Source: Desulfosarcina sp.
GTDB taxonomy: Bacteria > Desulfobacterota > Desulfobacteria > Desulfobacterales > Desulfosarcinaceae
Direction: 5' to 3'
Length of the DNA stretch: 31,380 nt
Assembly: GCA_018224455.1 (NCBI GenBank)
Contig: JAGTUY010000164.1
Location: forward strand, 1-31,380
Positions 8,466 to 15,625 of the stretch are shown piece after piece. The notes beneath the pieces are model-generated. The model worked only from the letters and a program-made list of their open reading frames with translations. It was not told the DNA's origin and made no database searches. The position numbers were made by a program, and so were the translations under genes. The stretch's first letter is position 1. Each line of letters begins with the position of its first letter.

Positions 8466-8997
8466 GTGCAGTTCCTTCATTTTACGGTTGGGGTGCCGCT
8501 GCCATCCCAATGCCCAGGGCGTCAGCCGACACCCATTCAAACGATCTCTCCGGCCAGGTCGATGAGAGCCAACGGTTGCTTGGAGCTCGCTCAGCGATAG
8601 CTGAAGCGGAAGATGATGGGAAACATAAGGGTTGGCGGCGAACGGTCAAGGGCCTTGGAGTCAGTAATCCTTGTCGAACCAAGTCAACCTGCTGATTTTT
8701 AGTGTATATCGTTCCATATGGAGGTGTTTTCCTTTGCGCTCAACACCAAGATGCTCGATCCCATGGCGGTGATTCAGGACGCCATTGACCGGTCCCAATC
8801 AACCTATGCTGAAGCTTTAGGAAGCGCGCCTGCCCTTTCAACAGTTTCTATACCCGGATATGGGTAGGATTGGCCTACCGACTACCGATCAGGCATTACA
8901 TATTGCAGCCGTCTGGATCGGCCCTACTATTACAGTAAAAGGTTGTTTTAAACAAACCGTTTAGAGGAACGTACGACCAGGTCCAGGAGGTGTTGAA
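8466..8997. other. Intergenic stretch between the repair operon and the site-2 protease
   Basis: About 530 bases. It must hold the promoters for the leftward repair operon and the rightward protease, but I see no consensus pair for either and no LexA-like palindrome. A 49-codon ORF (8718-8867, +) has an in-frame ATG but no ribosome-binding site and no recognisable product. A short palindrome, TTGTTT-T-AAACAA, lies near 8943-8955. A strong AGGAGGTG ribosome-binding site at ~8985-8992 serves the gene at 8998. Confidence 0.45.
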
Positions 8998-10074
8998 ATG
9001 AAATGGTCTGTCAAAATCGGAAAATTCGTTGGTATTGACGTATATATGCATTTAACCTTTCTATTGCTAATCGGATGGGTTGCGATGGTGCACTGGCAGC
9101 GGGGTCAAAGTCTCGGCGCCGCACTGGTCGGTGTTTTGTTCATTCTGACCATCTTCCTATTCGTGGTGCTGCATGAGTTCGGCCATGCATTGATGGCCAG
9201 GCATTATGGAATCGCGACCCGCGACATCATCTTGCTGCCGATCGGCGGCGTGGCGCGTTTGGAGAAGATTCCTTCCCAACCCATGCAGGAATTTTGGGTG
9301 GCCCTGGCCGGACCTGCCGTCAACGTGGTCATTGCAGCAGCCTTGTTCGTCTGGCTGCAGGCAACGGCCTCGTGGGAACCGTTGCAGCGCCTGACGGTCA
9401 CCACAGGCCCGCTTTTGGAGCGTCTCATGGCAGTCAATTTGTTCATGATTGTTTTTAACATGATTCCCGCCTTCCCCTTGGATGGGGGACGAGTCTTGCG
9501 GGCCGCCCTGGCAACGCGGTTGAACTACAACCGGGCGACTCAGATTGCCGCTTCCATTGGCCGAGCGATTGCCGTTCTGTTTGGCCTGATGGGCCTGTTC
9601 TACAATCCGTTTCTTTTTTTCATCGCGGTGTTCGTCTGGCTGGGCGCAACCCAGGAGTCGGCGTTGACCCGAATGAAAGCCGCCGTTGGCGGCATCCCGG
9701 TTCACCAGGTGATGGTCAGCGAATTCAAAAGCCTTGCCGCCGATGACAGTTTGCAGCGCGCCGCGGACCTCACGCTGACCGGCACCCAGAAAGATTTCCC
9801 GGTCGTCAGCGACGGCATTTTGGAGGGCGTTTTGCGACAGACTGATCTGGCAGAGGCGCTGTCCAAGATGGATGCCCGGGAAGCGGTGGCTTCCATCATC
9901 CGCAAGCACACCGTTTCCGTAGAATCAACGGAAATGATGGACACCGTTGTCGCCAAGCTGAATGAATGTCGATGTGACCTGTTGCCTGTGACCCGGGAGG
10001 GGAAGCTCGTCGGTGTCGTGACGATAGACAATCTCGGTGCTTTGGTGCGGCTTCGAGAAGCTGCGGCCAACTAG
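8998..10074 (+). CDS. Site-2 protease family (M50) membrane metalloprotease with CBS domains
   Basis: An intramembrane zinc metalloprotease of 358 residues. The zinc site HEFGH is at residues 59-63 and the second motif NMIPAFPLDGGRVLRA at 154-169. About six hydrophobic segments cover residues 15-215. A pair of CBS-type repeats occupies residues ~235-350 (HQVMVSEFKSL and a DLLPVTREGKLVGVVTIDNL block) and could sense adenine nucleotides. This architecture is the SpoIVFB/Rip3-like branch, which cleaves membrane-bound regulators. The substrate cannot be told from the window. The gene stands alone, with an excellent ribosome-binding site (AGGAGGTG) just before the ATG. Both catalytic motifs are intact. 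Confidence 0.9.
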   Translation: MKWSVKIGKFVGIDVYMHLTFLLLIGWVAMVHWQRGQSLGAALVGVLFILTIFLFVVLHEFGHALMARHYGIATRDIILLPIGGVARLEKIPSQPMQEFWVALAGPAVNVVIAAALFVWLQATASWEPLQRLTVTTGPLLERLMAVNLFMIVFNMIPAFPLDGGRVLRAALATRLNYNRATQIAASIGRAIAVLFGLMGLFYNPFLFFIAVFVWLGATQESALTRMKAAVGGIPVHQVMVSEFKSLAADDSLQRAADLTLTGTQKDFPVVSDGILEGVLRQTDLAEALSKMDAREAVASIIRKHTVSVESTEMMDTVVAKLNECRCDLLPVTREGKLVGVVTIDNLGALVRLREAAAN

Positions 10075-10190
10075 AGATTTAAGGAATGCGTGCCAATGCC
10101 GCCGCTTGAGGCAAACCCTCTCTTGGTCCTGTTTTCTGAAACGAGCAACGCCCGGCGGCGGCCACCTTCGATCTCGTTTTTGATTTTCCT

Positions 10191-10673
10191 TCAGACGAAG
10201 TGCTGCCAGGTTAAATTCTTGTGATGGACCCGGATGGTCCCGCGGGAATCGATAAAGTGCATGGCAGCATCTTCCGGAAATGCGATAACATCAATGGGTG
10301 CCGGCCGATGGACGCCGAGGGCCTGCCCTTGGACGCGGTCTGCAATGGACGCCAGCGAAGATCCCCAGACGGCGAAGGCAAAATGGGTTCGCGGAAACCG
10401 GTGAATCAACCGTTTTAGTTTTTGACTGCCGACACGACCGGCCTCTGCCCAAAAGAGCGGGGCATCGAAGCCCAGAGTCACCAAATCGGGTTTGTAACGG
10501 TGCCCTATGGCAACTTCTACCTGTACCTGGTCATATACCGGCAGAACCAGCGCCCACAATAGAGCTTTCATTACCACATGGTGAAGGTGCTCGACGGGCT
10601 TTTTGACGAACACCTGTTTTTTCCCGCCAACGCGAAAAGTAAATTTGCCGCCGAGCAGCAGCGCGCTGTCCAT
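10191..10673 (-). CDS. YaeQ-like protein, possible PD-(D/E)XK nuclease fold
   Basis: A 160-residue soluble protein. It starts with the GGKFTFRV strand seen near the N-terminus of YaeQ-like proteins, then a VEHLHHVVMKALLWALV helix. A PDL...WAEAG...QKLKRL arrangement resembles the D...ExG...K layout of the PD-(D/E)XK fold, followed by a THFAFAVWG strand. Assignment to YaeQ-like is moderately sure; nuclease activity is inferred. The frame opens at 10721, but the ATG at 10673 follows an AGGGAAAGGG and fits the expected N-terminus better. It is the last intact gene after a decayed radical-SAM repair locus on the same strand, and may once have belonged to that operon. Confidence 0.6.
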   Translation of the reverse strand: MDSALLLGGKFTFRVGGKKQVFVKKPVEHLHHVVMKALLWALVLPVYDQVQVEVAIGHRYKPDLVTLGFDAPLFWAEAGRVGSQKLKRLIHRFPRTHFAFAVWGSSLASIADRVQGQALGVHRPAPIDVIAFPEDAAMHFIDSRGTIRVHHKNLTWQHFV

Positions 10674-10707
10674 ACCCTTTCCCTGTGCAATTGTCATCGC
10701 TGACCAT

Positions 10708-11124
10708 TCAGCCGTTGTCACAACGCGATCCCAACCAATCCATCACAATCTCCCGCGATTGTGTTGTGGATGCCCGCCGGACTCGTGGATAGAGGCGCCG
10801 GCAATCGTCCAGAGAGGGCGGGTCGGTGACGCTGCCAACCTCCAGTTCGTCGCGGGTGTGGGGGTAGGCGTCCACATCGGCGTGTCCCGAGAGATGGGCC
10901 TGGAACAGCCGCTTTCGCTGCCGGTCGCCGATATGCCGCTTCAGCCCGGTCCAGACCCGATCGGCAATCACCGGGTCGGTGTCAATGCGCTCGAAGTTGT
11001 CGAACAGGCCCCGCTGACCGTTGCCAACTGACACGATCGCATCGGGCATCAGAGAGGTCGCGTAGGCAGGAAAGATGGCGGTCAACAGCCCCCCGAAACT
11101 CCCGTCGGTTTCGAATACCGTCCG
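10708..11124 (-). pseudogene. Remnant of TIGR03915-type probable DNA metabolism protein
   Basis: The conserved start of this family is clear: a DGSFGGLLTAIFPAY block, then PDAIVS, GLFDNF, the TDP..ADRVWTGLK block, and LFQAHLS. Intact members are about 250 residues and sit directly after a radical SAM protein linked to a UDG-family protein. Here similarity ends after about 85 residues (near 10860). The rest (DELEVGSVTDPPSLDDC and onward) does not resemble the family. There is no start codon at the expected place: the frame runs in from the radical-SAM tail without a stop, so the two proteins are fused or the start is lost. This is decay of a DNA modification/repair pair. Confidence 0.7.
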
Positions 11125-11225
11125 GCGGGAATGCGTCGCAGCACCCGGCAGGCATTCGGGGGAACCGATTGTTCGGTGGAAGGGTGTCCGGCGAAGCGGT
11201 GCGCTCCCCGACCACTGGGCCGCTT

Positions 11226-11543
11226 CCATCCCATCGCAACGGATGAATGGCTGGGCGCGGGAGACAACGGCGCCCAACTGCCTGAGGTGTTCGAATCGAA
11301 GACGTCCTTTTTTTCGCAAGCCAACGATTCGATTGGCCGTTTTCGGGCCGATGCCCGCTACCCGCAAGATCATCTCCCGATCGGCGGTGTTGATGTCCAC
11401 CGGAAACTGGTCCGGGTGCTGCACAGCATCTGGGCGCTTCGCACCAGGCGCTCCATGGTCTCGTCGGGGCTGCGCAAGACGCCCGAACTTAGGAAAAGGC
11501 CTTCGATATAGTTGCGACGGTAGAAGTCGATGGCGACGACTTC
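11226..11543 (-). pseudogene. Remnant of UDG-linked radical SAM DNA modification/repair protein
   Basis: Two pieces of one gene are joined with the middle missing. Piece one (about 11543-11424) encodes VVAIDFYRRNYIEGLFLSSG followed by SPDETMERLVR, the block after the CxxxCxxC motif in the putative DNA modification/repair radical SAM family. Piece two (about 11430-11226, another frame) encodes HPDQFPVDINTADRE and a helix-hairpin-helix (VAGIGPKTANRIVGLR), the family's C-terminus. The intact protein is about 420 residues. The N-terminus with its Cys motif and roughly 200 central residues are gone, and the frame changes near 11430. It cannot be functional. It precedes the TIGR03915 remnant in the family's usual order. 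Confidence 0.8.
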
Positions 11544-11642
11544 ATTCTCAACGGAACCAAATACTGGATTACCACTGGCGGTGTTGCCGACGATGCCTCG
11601 GTGTTCGCTACAGTCGATCCCAAAAAACAGCATGAGGGTATC
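11529..11642 (+). pseudogene. Internal fragment of an acyl-CoA dehydrogenase
   Basis: On the plus strand, opposite and just beyond the radical SAM remnant, about 38 codons read DGDDFILNGTKYWITTGGVA followed by VFATVDPKKQHEGI. This matches the central beta domain of acyl-CoA dehydrogenases (LNGTKxxITNGGxA...VFAxTDPxKxHxGI), including the flavin-contacting W/F-IT segment. The rest of such a gene (about 380 residues) is absent on both sides. At its left edge it overlaps the antisense reading of the radical SAM piece, so the join lies near 11530-11545. At its right edge it runs in frame into a SRPBCC-type sequence. I read it as recombination debris, not a gene. Confidence 0.7.
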
Positions 11643-11978
11643 TGGTGGTTGATGACGGATGCACGCCTGTGGCCCCTGTGGGGACCGTCCGTGCGGGCCG
11701 TCGACTGCAGCGATGACGTCATCAGTTCAGCCTCCACAGGACGCATCCTGACCGCCTTGGGCCTCTGGATTTCCTTCGCGGTCGGCGAATTCGAACCGGG
11801 AATCTACTGGGATTAGCGCGTAGCCGGCGTTCCGGCGACCGGTCACCGAGTGGAACCGCTGGGGCCGGGCAGGGGCCGGCTCTCCTTCGACACGCCGGCC
11901 TGGGCCGTTGCCTACCTTCCGGTCTGCTACCCGGCGCTGATACGGATTCAACGCCTGGCGAAGCAAATGCAAGGGTAG
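11640..11978 (+). pseudogene. SRPBCC (START-like) protein fragment with an in-frame amber codon
   Basis: The frame encodes WWLMTDARLWPLWGPSVRAV, then ALGLWISFAVGEFEPGIYWD, a TAG at 11814-11816, then RVAGVPATGHRVEPLGPGRG and on to RIQRLAKQMQG with a TAG stop at 11976. Both halves fit one SRPBCC/polyketide-cyclase-like protein that binds hydrophobic ligands. At the amber position the family would have Trp (YWxWRVAG), so a TGG-to-TAG change explains it. The first ~15 residues and the start codon are missing, replaced by the acyl-CoA dehydrogenase piece. With its N-terminus lost and a nonsense codon, it is most likely dead. Read-through or pyrrolysine is a remote alternative. Confidence 0.75.
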
Positions 11979-12095
11979 GGAGCAAGCTAAAGCGCTTGCG
12001 GGTTACCGTTGACACCGGATTCATCTGCATCGAAGTGTCCAGGCAATTGGCGGACAGCGGTGTGAAGCCACGTCTGACTCAACCGGACACATGGC

Positions 12096-13364
12096 CTACA
12101 GATACCGCTTGTCTCTCAGATGGGCCTGGACGGCATCGGCGGTTCGCCGACCGGAAAGCAGCGCCCACTGGATGCCCGGCAGGCTGCCGTGCTCCCCGCA
12201 GACAAAAACCCCCGGCCGCAGCTGGCTTTCGGGGCTTGTGGGATTGCGGGTGGGCGGTGACTGGTCCGGCAGGGCGTGGAGAATGCGATAGGTCTCAAGA
12301 TGCCGCCAGCGGCGGACCTCGTCGCCGAACCAATGGGCCAGCTGGTCCTGAATTCGCTGGAGAAGTACGCTATCGTCCTCCTCTGGGTTGCCGAGGACGA
12401 CCACGCAGGCCAGGGATTTACCGGCTGGCGCATAGGCCGACGATACGCGGCTGGGGAAGGCGATGTTGTTGATCGGACCGCGGCCATCGCCGTTGAGCAG
12501 CAGATACGGAGGATGCCAGGGAGCTTGATCGCAGCCAAAATAGAGACAGGTCTCGGCAACAGATGCTCGGGCCGATGCCGAACCGAGCAGCCGGGCCGCT
12601 TCATGCCCTTCGGTCGCCACCACCACGGCTCGGGCCGGCAGGTTTCTGCCATCTTCCAACAGCACATTTTTGTCGCCAACTCGTCGCACCCGGGTTCCGG
12701 TCTGCACCCATTCCGACGGCAGGCCGGCAGCCAATTGTTTCGGAATCTCCTCCATGCCCATCGCCGGGAGGGCTGCGTCACCGCTGGCAAACATGCGCAG
12801 AACGTATCGCAGCACCCGGCTGGACGCACGGATTTTCGGATCAAGACAAACGCCGCCAAAAAAGGGCACGAAAAAGCGGTCGATCATAGTCGCTGAAAAG
12901 CCCTCTGCCTTCAGAAAGGCCATGGCCGTCGATTCCGGTTGCCGAAAAAGCGCTTCCAGTGGCCCGCGGCAGACCCGGTGGGCCAGGCGCAGCAACCGCA
13001 GCCGATCCCTGAAACCGCCGATGGGTGCCCGCAGCGTGTCAAGCAGCGCTTGGGGGCGACGCAGCGGGTCGGCTACGGTGTAGATGCGTCCCCGAATACG
13101 AATCATGGCTCCCGGTGCCAAGCGGCGCAGGTCCAGACGGGGAAAATTTAGTGTTCGTTGGGCTTCGGGGTAGGCCGTCTGCAGGACCTGGAACCCCCGG
13201 TCCAGTCTGTAGCCGGCAAGTTGGTCCGTTTTGATGCGACCACCGGTTCTGCCGCTGGCTTCCAGTATGCGCACCGAAATGCCATGGTCCTGTAGCCGGC
13301 GAGCACAAGCCAATCCGGCAATACCACCGCCGACAATGATCACCGGTTTTTCAGCGGTTGTCAT
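12096..13364 (-). CDS. FAD-dependent amine-oxidase/phytoene-desaturase-like oxidoreductase
   Basis: A 422-residue NAD(P)/FAD-dependent oxidoreductase. The N-terminal Rossmann motif is IIVGGGIAGLACARRL (residues 9-24), with the flavin-ribose acid at E35 and a SGRTGGRIKT loop (38-46). The C-terminal FAD block is FVCGEHGSLPGIQWALLSGRRTADAV. The layout matches the amine oxidase/protoporphyrinogen oxidase/carotenoid desaturase superfamily. The substrate cannot be assigned from sequence, and no carotenoid or haem genes are adjacent. The ATG has a GGAGG ribosome-binding site. It is intact although the DNA just beyond its 3' end is gene debris, so it has probably been kept by selection or arrived recently. 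Confidence 0.85.
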   Translation of the reverse strand: MTTAEKPVIIVGGGIAGLACARRLQDHGISVRILEASGRTGGRIKTDQLAGYRLDRGFQVLQTAYPEAQRTLNFPRLDLRRLAPGAMIRIRGRIYTVADPLRRPQALLDTLRAPIGGFRDRLRLLRLAHRVCRGPLEALFRQPESTAMAFLKAEGFSATMIDRFFVPFFGGVCLDPKIRASSRVLRYVLRMFASGDAALPAMGMEEIPKQLAAGLPSEWVQTGTRVRRVGDKNVLLEDGRNLPARAVVVATEGHEAARLLGSASARASVAETCLYFGCDQAPWHPPYLLLNGDGRGPINNIAFPSRVSSAYAPAGKSLACVVVLGNPEEDDSVLLQRIQDQLAHWFGDEVRRWRHLETYRILHALPDQSPPTRNPTSPESQLRPGVFVCGEHGSLPGIQWALLSGRRTADAVQAHLRDKRYL

Positions 13365-13384
13365 GGCAACCTCCGTTATTCGTT

Positions 13385-13413
13385 TTGCATGTACGTGGAT
13401 GGTAAACTATAAT
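13385..13413 (+). promoter_or_regulatory. Near-consensus sigma-70 promoter
   Basis: TTGCAT, a 17-base spacer, then a perfect TATAAT (13408-13413), reading rightward with transcription expected near 13420. It lies just upstream of, and divergent from, the FAD oxidoreductase. The only thing downstream is the truncated ORF at 13530. Confidence 0.6.
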
Positions 13414-13529
13414 GTAAGGCATGCAAAAGCACACCGAGCGGCCTCAACACCAGCGGTTGTCGATGGATGGGTTCTTCCAACCTCCATGGTCATCCTAATC
13501 TTGGTCTTCGGCAAGCGTAAAGAAAAATA

Positions 13530-13739
13530 ATGGGAAGGCCGATACCTTTTAAACATCAATTGCATGACCCTTATGCCGTGTTTCGTTCCAGTACCACGCC
13601 TGCCGGCCTTTACGCCCGACAGAAGTGGTTGGGCGAGGCGTCGACGCCGCAGTGGAAAGAAGATTTTGCCGCTGCGGTAGCTGAATTGGTCCGGGGACAA
13701 TCCAAGAACGGTCTGTGGCGGATATTTGCATTGATATAG
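13530..13739 (+). pseudogene. N-terminal remnant resembling a prenyltransferase/terpenoid-cyclase-repeat protein
   Basis: A 69-residue ORF that looks like the start of a larger protein: IPFKHQLHDPYAVFRSSTTP, then GLYARQKWLGE, then WKEDFAAAVAELVRGQSKNG. The last phrase (xxxLxxGQSxxGxW) is how alpha-alpha barrel proteins with terpenoid-cyclase-like repeats often open. The frame ends four residues later in AT-rich sequence (13720-13775) with nothing to continue it in other frames. I therefore read it as a 3'-truncated gene. The ribosome-binding site is poor (AAAGAAAAATA). A near-consensus promoter lies about 115 bases upstream, so the stub may still be transcribed. A genuine small protein is the alternative. 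Confidence 0.45.
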
Positions 13740-13852
13740 CATTGAATGTAAATTAATACAATATGTTAACTTGGTCCGACGTAACTTCATATACCGGAAT
13801 TAAAATGGGACAACATCCGGAGGGACCTGAAGGCCATCGAGGAGAAAGATGT

Positions 13853-14752
13853 TTATTCGAAAAACCCAACGATGTATCGGACTGCCACGAAAAGGACACA
13901 CGTGCAGAGAATTCCTTTGATTACCCTGGCAGGTACAAATTTCTGCGTGCGAGCACCCAAGTACATCCCCAAAAAACCACCGCAACCGAATAAGGCTCCC
14001 AGCAGCCAATCCGGCGCGACCGCCATATCCGTAAATACCCACGACAGGTATTGATAAAAAACCACACCGGCTATCGAGGTGATGAAGGTGCCCATCAATG
14101 CAGCACCGGCCACCGTGTAGACAGGCAAACCGATAATAGCCACAAAGAACGGTGCCACAATAGATCCACCACCGATTCCGTAGATTCCGCCGATGATGCC
14201 TACCAGAAAGCAAATGACATAGACTATGACAGGGGAAAATTGGTACGTTTCATCGTCGTAATCGAATCTTACGGCTCGGATGGTTGACTCAAGAAGCTGG
14301 ACAGTATGCCGCTCTACTGCAGTTTGCTTTGTATTCGAAACCTTTTTCCGCCCCTTGTTTTTGATTACATCCATAAACAGTCGGAAGCCGATATACAAAA
14401 GCACCACCCCAACAAACAGTTTGAAATTCTTTGGATTTGGCAAATACTTGATACGTACCCACGCACCGATGAAGACTCCCGGCAAGGTGCCAATGATCAC
14501 CGCCCACGTTAACGGCCACAGCATCCGACCTTCTCGAATATACCGATAAACGCCGCTTGGTATCGCTACTATGTTGAACACTTGATTGGTCGCGCTGACA
14601 GAGGGCGCCGTGTATCCCAAAAAGCTTACCTGAAAAGGTAGCAGGAGGAACGCACCGGAGACACCGCCCATTGATGTGAAGAAGGAAACCGCAAATGCTA
14701 CAATGAAAGGAATGAATGGATTGACCTCGATCCCTGAAATTGGGAAAAGCAT
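13853..14752 (-). CDS. TauE/SafE family sulfite/sulfonate exporter-like permease
   Basis: A 299-residue inner-membrane protein with about eight hydrophobic segments in two halves joined by a charged loop (~residues 132-170). It has the family's paired Gly-rich motifs: GGVSGAFLLLPFQVSFLGY near the N-terminus and GIIGGIYGIGGGSIVAPFFV in the second half. Family members export sulfite, sulfonates, sulfolactate or other small organic anions; the substrate here is not deducible. An AGAGGTG precedes the ATG. The gene and its flanks are clearly AT-richer than the repair and housekeeping genes on either side. It lies between a truncated ORF and an integrase remnant, consistent with acquisition by transfer. 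Confidence 0.88.
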   Translation of the reverse strand: MLFPISGIEVNPFIPFIVAFAVSFFTSMGGVSGAFLLLPFQVSFLGYTAPSVSATNQVFNIVAIPSGVYRYIREGRMLWPLTWAVIIGTLPGVFIGAWVRIKYLPNPKNFKLFVGVVLLYIGFRLFMDVIKNKGRKKVSNTKQTAVERHTVQLLESTIRAVRFDYDDETYQFSPVIVYVICFLVGIIGGIYGIGGGSIVAPFFVAIIGLPVYTVAGAALMGTFITSIAGVVFYQYLSWVFTDMAVAPDWLLGALFGCGGFLGMYLGARTQKFVPARVIKGILCTCVLFVAVRYIVGFFE

Positions 14753-14910
14753 GGCAACGCACCTCTGATTTTCCGAACCTGCTTTGTGTATGCTATGGTA
14801 TTTTAGGTCTTCAAGCTGTTAATTTTTGTCATTTATGGTTATTTTTCATCTTGAACAATTGAAAACTTTTGTCAATCCATTTAATCAACTCAAGGATGAA
14901 TTAAAGCCCT

Positions 14911-15207
14911 GATGTATGTATTGACAACAGCCAACATCATACGCTTTGTGACCAGGTTGAGGTCACGCCTTTTGGGTTTCATTCGAAACGCCACCTCTCG
15001 GCGTCTATTCTGTTCAAGCTGGGATATGAGGTGGGCGTTATCCAGCAAATCCTGAGGCACAAGAGTCCCAACACCACGGAACGCTATTTGAGAAGCATTG
15101 GGATGGAAAGGGTTCGGGAGGCGCTTGAAGATCTGAAACCGGCAGATCCAAAAATATTGTTATTCGGGTCGACGGGAAATACCCCCGAAAACAAGAAAGC
15201 CGTCTGA
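14911..15207 (+). pseudogene. C-terminal remnant of a tyrosine recombinase (phage-type integrase)
   Basis: The frame encodes a catalytic-domain C-terminus. It reads VEVTPFGFHSKRHLSASILF (box II, Arg-His), then GVIQQILRHKSPNTTERYLR with the conserved LRHKS histidine and the tyrosine nucleophile Y in TERYL, then a charged tail ending at TGA 15205-15207. Upstream the frame meets a TAA at 14902, and the N-terminal and core-binding domains (about 250 residues) are missing. It cannot be an active integrase. It points at, and ends 56 bases from, the 3' end of tRNA-Glu, the classical location for an element integrated at a tRNA gene. Confidence 0.8.
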
Positions 15208-15231
15208 GGAGCCGTCAGCTCCTCAAGCGGC
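15199..15231. repeat. Strong hairpin overlapping the integrase stop codon
   Basis: The perfect 8-base stem TGAGGAGC/GCTCCTCA (15205-15212 with 15218-15225) closes a 5-base loop. It is extended by GCCG/CGGC across a 2x2 internal loop. It begins at the integrase TGA. Only a weak ATTT follows, so it is a poor intrinsic terminator. It lies between the integrase remnant and tRNA-Glu. Confidence 0.55.
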
Positions 15232-15263
15232 ATTTACCAGGTTTTACAACCTTTCGTTATCTT

Positions 15264-15338
15264 TGGTGATCCCAGCGGGATTCGAACCCGCGTTACCGGC
15301 GTGAGAGGCCGACGTCCTAACCACTAGACGATGGGACC
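15264..15338 (-). tRNA. tRNA-Glu (anticodon CTC)
   Basis: The minus strand folds as a tRNA. The acceptor stem is GGTCCCA/TGGGATC (one G-U), followed by discriminator A and an encoded CCA (15264-15266). The D arm is GTCTAGTGGTTAGGAC. The anticodon stem TCGGC/GCCGG holds loop CTCTCAC, giving anticodon CTC, which reads GAG. The T arm is GCGGG-TTCGAAT-CCCGC. The identity is glutamate by anticodon and by the GTCTAGTGG D-arm typical of tRNA-Glu. Length is 75 nt with CCA. A good promoter lies just upstream. Its 3' end faces an integrase remnant, so it is a likely former attachment site. Confidence 0.95.
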
Positions 15339-15358
15339 ATTTAAAAAACAGTGGCTTG

Positions 15359-15385
15359 ATTATAGAAAAGACCCATTTTTGTCAA
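15359..15385 (-). promoter_or_regulatory. Promoter of tRNA-Glu
   Basis: Read on the minus strand: TTGACA (15385-15380), a 15-base spacer, then TATAAT (15364-15359), both perfect hexamers. Transcription would start about 14 bases before the mature tRNA 5' end. A GC-containing discriminator (CAAGCC) follows the -10, as in stringently controlled stable-RNA promoters. The short spacer is typical of such promoters. Confidence 0.75.
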
Positions 15386-15400
15386 ACAGTATTTTGATCG

Positions 15401-15619
15401 TCAATCCGCCGGCAGATCGGCTGCGGGCGGCTTGCCTTTTCTAAAGCCGAACAGGAAATAGACCACCACGCCGATGAACGGCACCAGGGCAGCGACAAAT
15501 GCCCACAGGGCTTTCATCTGGATCGATCCGAAATCCTTGCGGGCGATGTCCAACAGGGCGACGCAGGTGAGCAGGAAAAACGCAACGCCGGTGAGAACCA
15601 CGATCATGCCGGTGCTCAT
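15401..15619 (-). CDS. PLDc_N-type small membrane protein
   Basis: A 72-residue protein with two hydrophobic helices (MIVVLTGVAFFLLTCVALLD at 5-24 and an ALWAFVAALVPFIGVVVYFL segment at ~37-56). A short RKDFGSIQMK loop and a GFRKGKP tail complete it. The W-x(n)-P-x-G-x-x-x-Y pattern is that of the PLD nuclease N-terminal domain, which occurs alone as small membrane proteins and at the start of cardiolipin synthases. No catalytic HKD domain follows, so it is not itself a phospholipase. It starts 6 bases after the lytic transglycosylase stop on the same strand, so the two form an operon. The role is unknown. Confidence 0.75.
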   Translation of the reverse strand: MSTGMIVVLTGVAFFLLTCVALLDIARKDFGSIQMKALWAFVAALVPFIGVVVYFLFGFRKGKPPAADLPAD

Positions 15620-15625
15620 GATGGA

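Noticed and set aside
8718..8867. 49-codon ORF upstream of the site-2 protease
   Set aside because: No ribosome-binding site and no recognised sequence; length is expected by chance.
11996..12472. 158-codon plus-strand ORF near the FAD oxidoreductase
   Set aside because: Arg/Pro/Gly-rich antisense shadow of the oxidoreductase C-terminus.
13763..13993. 76-codon plus-strand ORF overlapping the 3' end of the tauE-like gene
   Set aside because: Mostly antisense to the transporter, charged and low-complexity, with no ribosome-binding site.
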